24,067 bases of DNA from Gemmatimonadota bacterium (GTDB lineage: Bacteria; Gemmatimonadota; Gemmatimonadetes; Gemmatimonadales; GWC2-71-9): assembly GCA_003221085.1 (NCBI GenBank), contig QHUD01000049.1, positions 1 through 24,067 of the forward strand, read 5' to 3'. Made by a program: the position numbers and the translations under genes. Under the pieces are notes generated by a model that saw nothing but the letters and a program-made list of their open reading frames with translations, was not told the origin of the DNA and did not search any database. Positions 22,944-24,067 of the stretch are shown here, one piece after another (positions within the stretch are counted from its first letter, which is position 1; the number at the start of each line of letters is the position of its first letter).

Positions 22944-23371
22944 CGATCGCAAGGGGCGAGCGAGCGAGGCTTGCGTCCGGCGACGACGGTGAGCATGAAC
23001 GCGCCGGTCGCGAACCGCTCGCTGCTCGTCACCACGATGAAGTAGTCTCCCGTTCGAGGCAGTCGCACGGTGAGCCGGGCGTTGCAGTGGCCGCCCGAGT
23101 CGTCGTCCTGGGGCGCGGCGGTCTCGAAGCCCGGGCCCACGAGGAACGCGTACGCGTCGAACGCGGTCGCCGCGAGGTCGATCGTGACGGTTTGGCCGGC
23201 TCGTCCTGCGAGCCGCCACTGTTGCGCGTAGGTGCTCTCCGCCGGAAGGAGCGTGTCACGGCGCGAGAGCGAGTCCCGCACCGTGTCCCCCACCGCGATG
23301 GTCCGGTTTCGCTGCGCGGCGAGAACGCCCGGGCTCATGGCGAGCACGACGGCCAGTCTCCACGGCTCCAT
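22940..23371 (-). CDS. Secreted PPC-like beta-sandwich protein
   Basis: 143 residues. ATG 23371 is chosen because it begins a signal peptide (R-L-A-V-V-L-A-M-S-P-G-V-L-A-A-Q) and lies just after the upstream stop (23394). An earlier in-frame ATG at 23410 would overlap that gene and dilute the signal. The mature part resembles a bacterial pre-peptidase C-terminal domain: S-T-Y-A-Q-Q-W-R-L-A-G-R-A-G-Q-T-V-T-I-D-L then F-D-A-Y-A-F-L-V-G-P-G, D-D-D-S-G-G and P-R-T-G-D-Y-F-I-V-V-T-S. PPC domains are often carried by secreted peptidases; here the domain stands alone. It is part of the operon, with its stop overlapping purN as GTGA. Confidence 0.8.
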   Translation of the reverse strand: MEPWRLAVVLAMSPGVLAAQRNRTIAVGDTVRDSLSRRDTLLPAESTYAQQWRLAGRAGQTVTIDLAATAFDAYAFLVGPGFETAAPQDDDSGGHCNARLTVRLPRTGDYFIVVTSSERFATGAFMLTVVAGRKPRSLAPCDR

Positions 23372-23393
23372 GTCGGCCCGCAATCTGCCGGCC

Positions 23394-23960
23394 CTAGCCG
23401 CCGCGCACAATCTCGGCGGCGGCGGCCGCGAGGTCCACGACGACCGGGATGCCGAGGGCGCGCCCTTGGGCCGCGTGCGCCGCGCCGCGACCCGTTCTCA
23501 CCAGGAAAGCGCGCCCCCCAAGCTGCCGCGCGGGCTCGACGTCGCTCAAACGGTCACCCACCCAGACCGAACGGGCGAGGTCGAGACCGAGGGCGGTCCC
23601 GGCCTCGCGGAACAACCGCACTCCCGGCTTGCGGCACTCGCACGGTCCCGTGAAATCGGGATGGTGTGGGCAGAAATAGGCGCCGTCGAGCCGGGCGCCG
23701 TGCGCCGCCAGGAGCTCGGCGAGGCGGCGCTGCACGGCGGTATACGCGGCCGCGTCGTACAGACCGCGCGCGATCCCGGACTGGTTGGAGACGGTGATTA
23801 CCAGCCAGCCTGCCTGGTTCAATCGGTGGATCGCCGCTCCGGCGCCGGGCAGGAGGCGAACCTTCCCGGGCTCGCGCAGAAATCCCGGGTCCTCCACGAT
23901 GGTTCCGTCGCGGTCGAGAAAGACGGCCCGGCGCGCGGCCTCGACGCGGGCGTCAGGCAT
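23394..23960 (-). CDS. gmhB: HAD phosphatase, GmhB / histidinol-phosphatase-like
   Basis: 188 residues, the usual length for D-glycero-D-manno-heptose-1,7-bisphosphate 7-phosphatase. ATG 23960 overlaps the 3' end of the upstream gene. HAD motif I is F-L-D-R-D-G-T with nucleophile Asp16 and acid Asp18; T-V-S-N-Q-S-G-I-A-R-G is motif II, and V-G-D-R-L-S-D-V-E is motif IV. A zinc site is visible in C-P-H-H-P, then C-E-C-R-K-P, a hallmark of GmhB. The same fold also serves as histidinol-phosphatase (HisB-N) in some bacteria, and the sequence alone does not separate these. The expected role is in the ADP-heptose pathway for LPS. Neighbours here are selA and purN, not other heptose genes, which leaves the substrate open. 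Confidence 0.85.
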   Translation of the reverse strand: MPDARVEAARRAVFLDRDGTIVEDPGFLREPGKVRLLPGAGAAIHRLNQAGWLVITVSNQSGIARGLYDAAAYTAVQRRLAELLAAHGARLDGAYFCPHHPDFTGPCECRKPGVRLFREAGTALGLDLARSVWVGDRLSDVEPARQLGGRAFLVRTGRGAAHAAQGRALGIPVVVDLAAAAAEIVRGG

Positions 23961-24067
23961 CGAGCGCGGCCCGCACCGCGCGCGCCACGACCTCCAGGTC
24001 GTCGGGGAAGATGGTGCGCGGATCGAGCACCACACGATCGTCGGCGATGCGGGCGATGACGGGCGGA
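23953..24067 (-). CDS. selA: L-seryl-tRNA(Sec) selenium transferase, C-terminal end (cut by window edge)
   Basis: The last 37 residues of a gene that continues beyond the right edge. The tail P-P-V-I-A-R-I-A-D-D-R-V-V-L-D-P-R-T-I-F-P-D-D, followed by a helix and A-L-D-A then TGA, matches the C-terminus of SelA (P-V-I-x-R-I-x-D-D-x-x-x-L-D-x-R-T). SelA converts Ser-tRNA(Sec) to selenocysteinyl-tRNA with selenophosphate and PLP. The catalytic part is not in the window, and a SelA-like paralogue with another substrate remains possible. The frame overlaps the phosphatase start by eight bases (ATGCCTGA). Confidence 0.7.
   Translation of the reverse strand, partial: PPVIARIADDRVVLDPRTIFPDDLEVVARAVRAALDA

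Overview
This is a high-GC bacterial chromosome segment, densely packed with short intergenic gaps. The mix of genes suggests Gemmatimonadota or a near relative: two DUF2723 membrane proteins, secreted proteins whose signal peptides end in R-L-S-A-Q, DUF5694 and DUF2007 relatives, and TPR/HD-GYP fusions. This placement is an inference from gene content; there is no rRNA in the window to confirm it. I saw no phage, IS element or CRISPR array.

Left edge (1-2530). The 5' part of gltX (minus) sits behind a long imperfect inverted minisatellite and a tRNA-Ser(GCU). Two small membrane or exported proteins follow. Next is a run of back-to-back stem-loops (1723-1820) just before a family 5 uracil-DNA glycosylase gene.

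Regulated lipoprotein/TPR cluster (2544-10380). A leftward HTH regulator is divergent from a rightward, tightly spaced series: lipoprotein P1, lipoprotein P2, a duplicated TPR protein, lipoprotein P3, and a TPR/HD-GYP protein, followed after a gap by a secreted subtilase. P1, P2 and P3 all end in a motif of the form H-F-S-x-Y-A-V-x-W. The same roughly 340-residue TPR module occurs three times, twice in the TPR protein and once fused to HD-GYP. A perfect inverted repeat lies between the regulator and P1. This is the best candidate in the window for an undescribed system: envelope lipoproteins genetically coupled to cytoplasmic TPR scaffolds and a c-di-GMP phosphodiesterase. The functional link is inferred.

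Middle (10482-14226). This part holds small hypothetical proteins, the C-terminal remnant of a DUF5694 gene without a start, a DUF2007/membrane-protein pair, a glycine-rich exported protein, a hypothetical lipoprotein and a tRNA-Ser(UGA).

Right part (14266-24067, all minus). A long, mostly overlapping operon reads selA (3' end), gmhB-like phosphatase, secreted PPC-like protein, purN, M42 homologue without catalytic residues, M42 peptidase, purH, DUF2723-B, DUF2723-A. Purine biosynthesis is thus interleaved with peptidase-like and glycosyltransferase-like genes. The M42 pair looks like an active enzyme plus a pseudoenzyme, with GTCCGCC-type inverted minisatellites covering both signal-peptide regions. 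DUF2723-B has lost the G-D-N-D-T-F-P-L-W-Y segment that its neighbour keeps.
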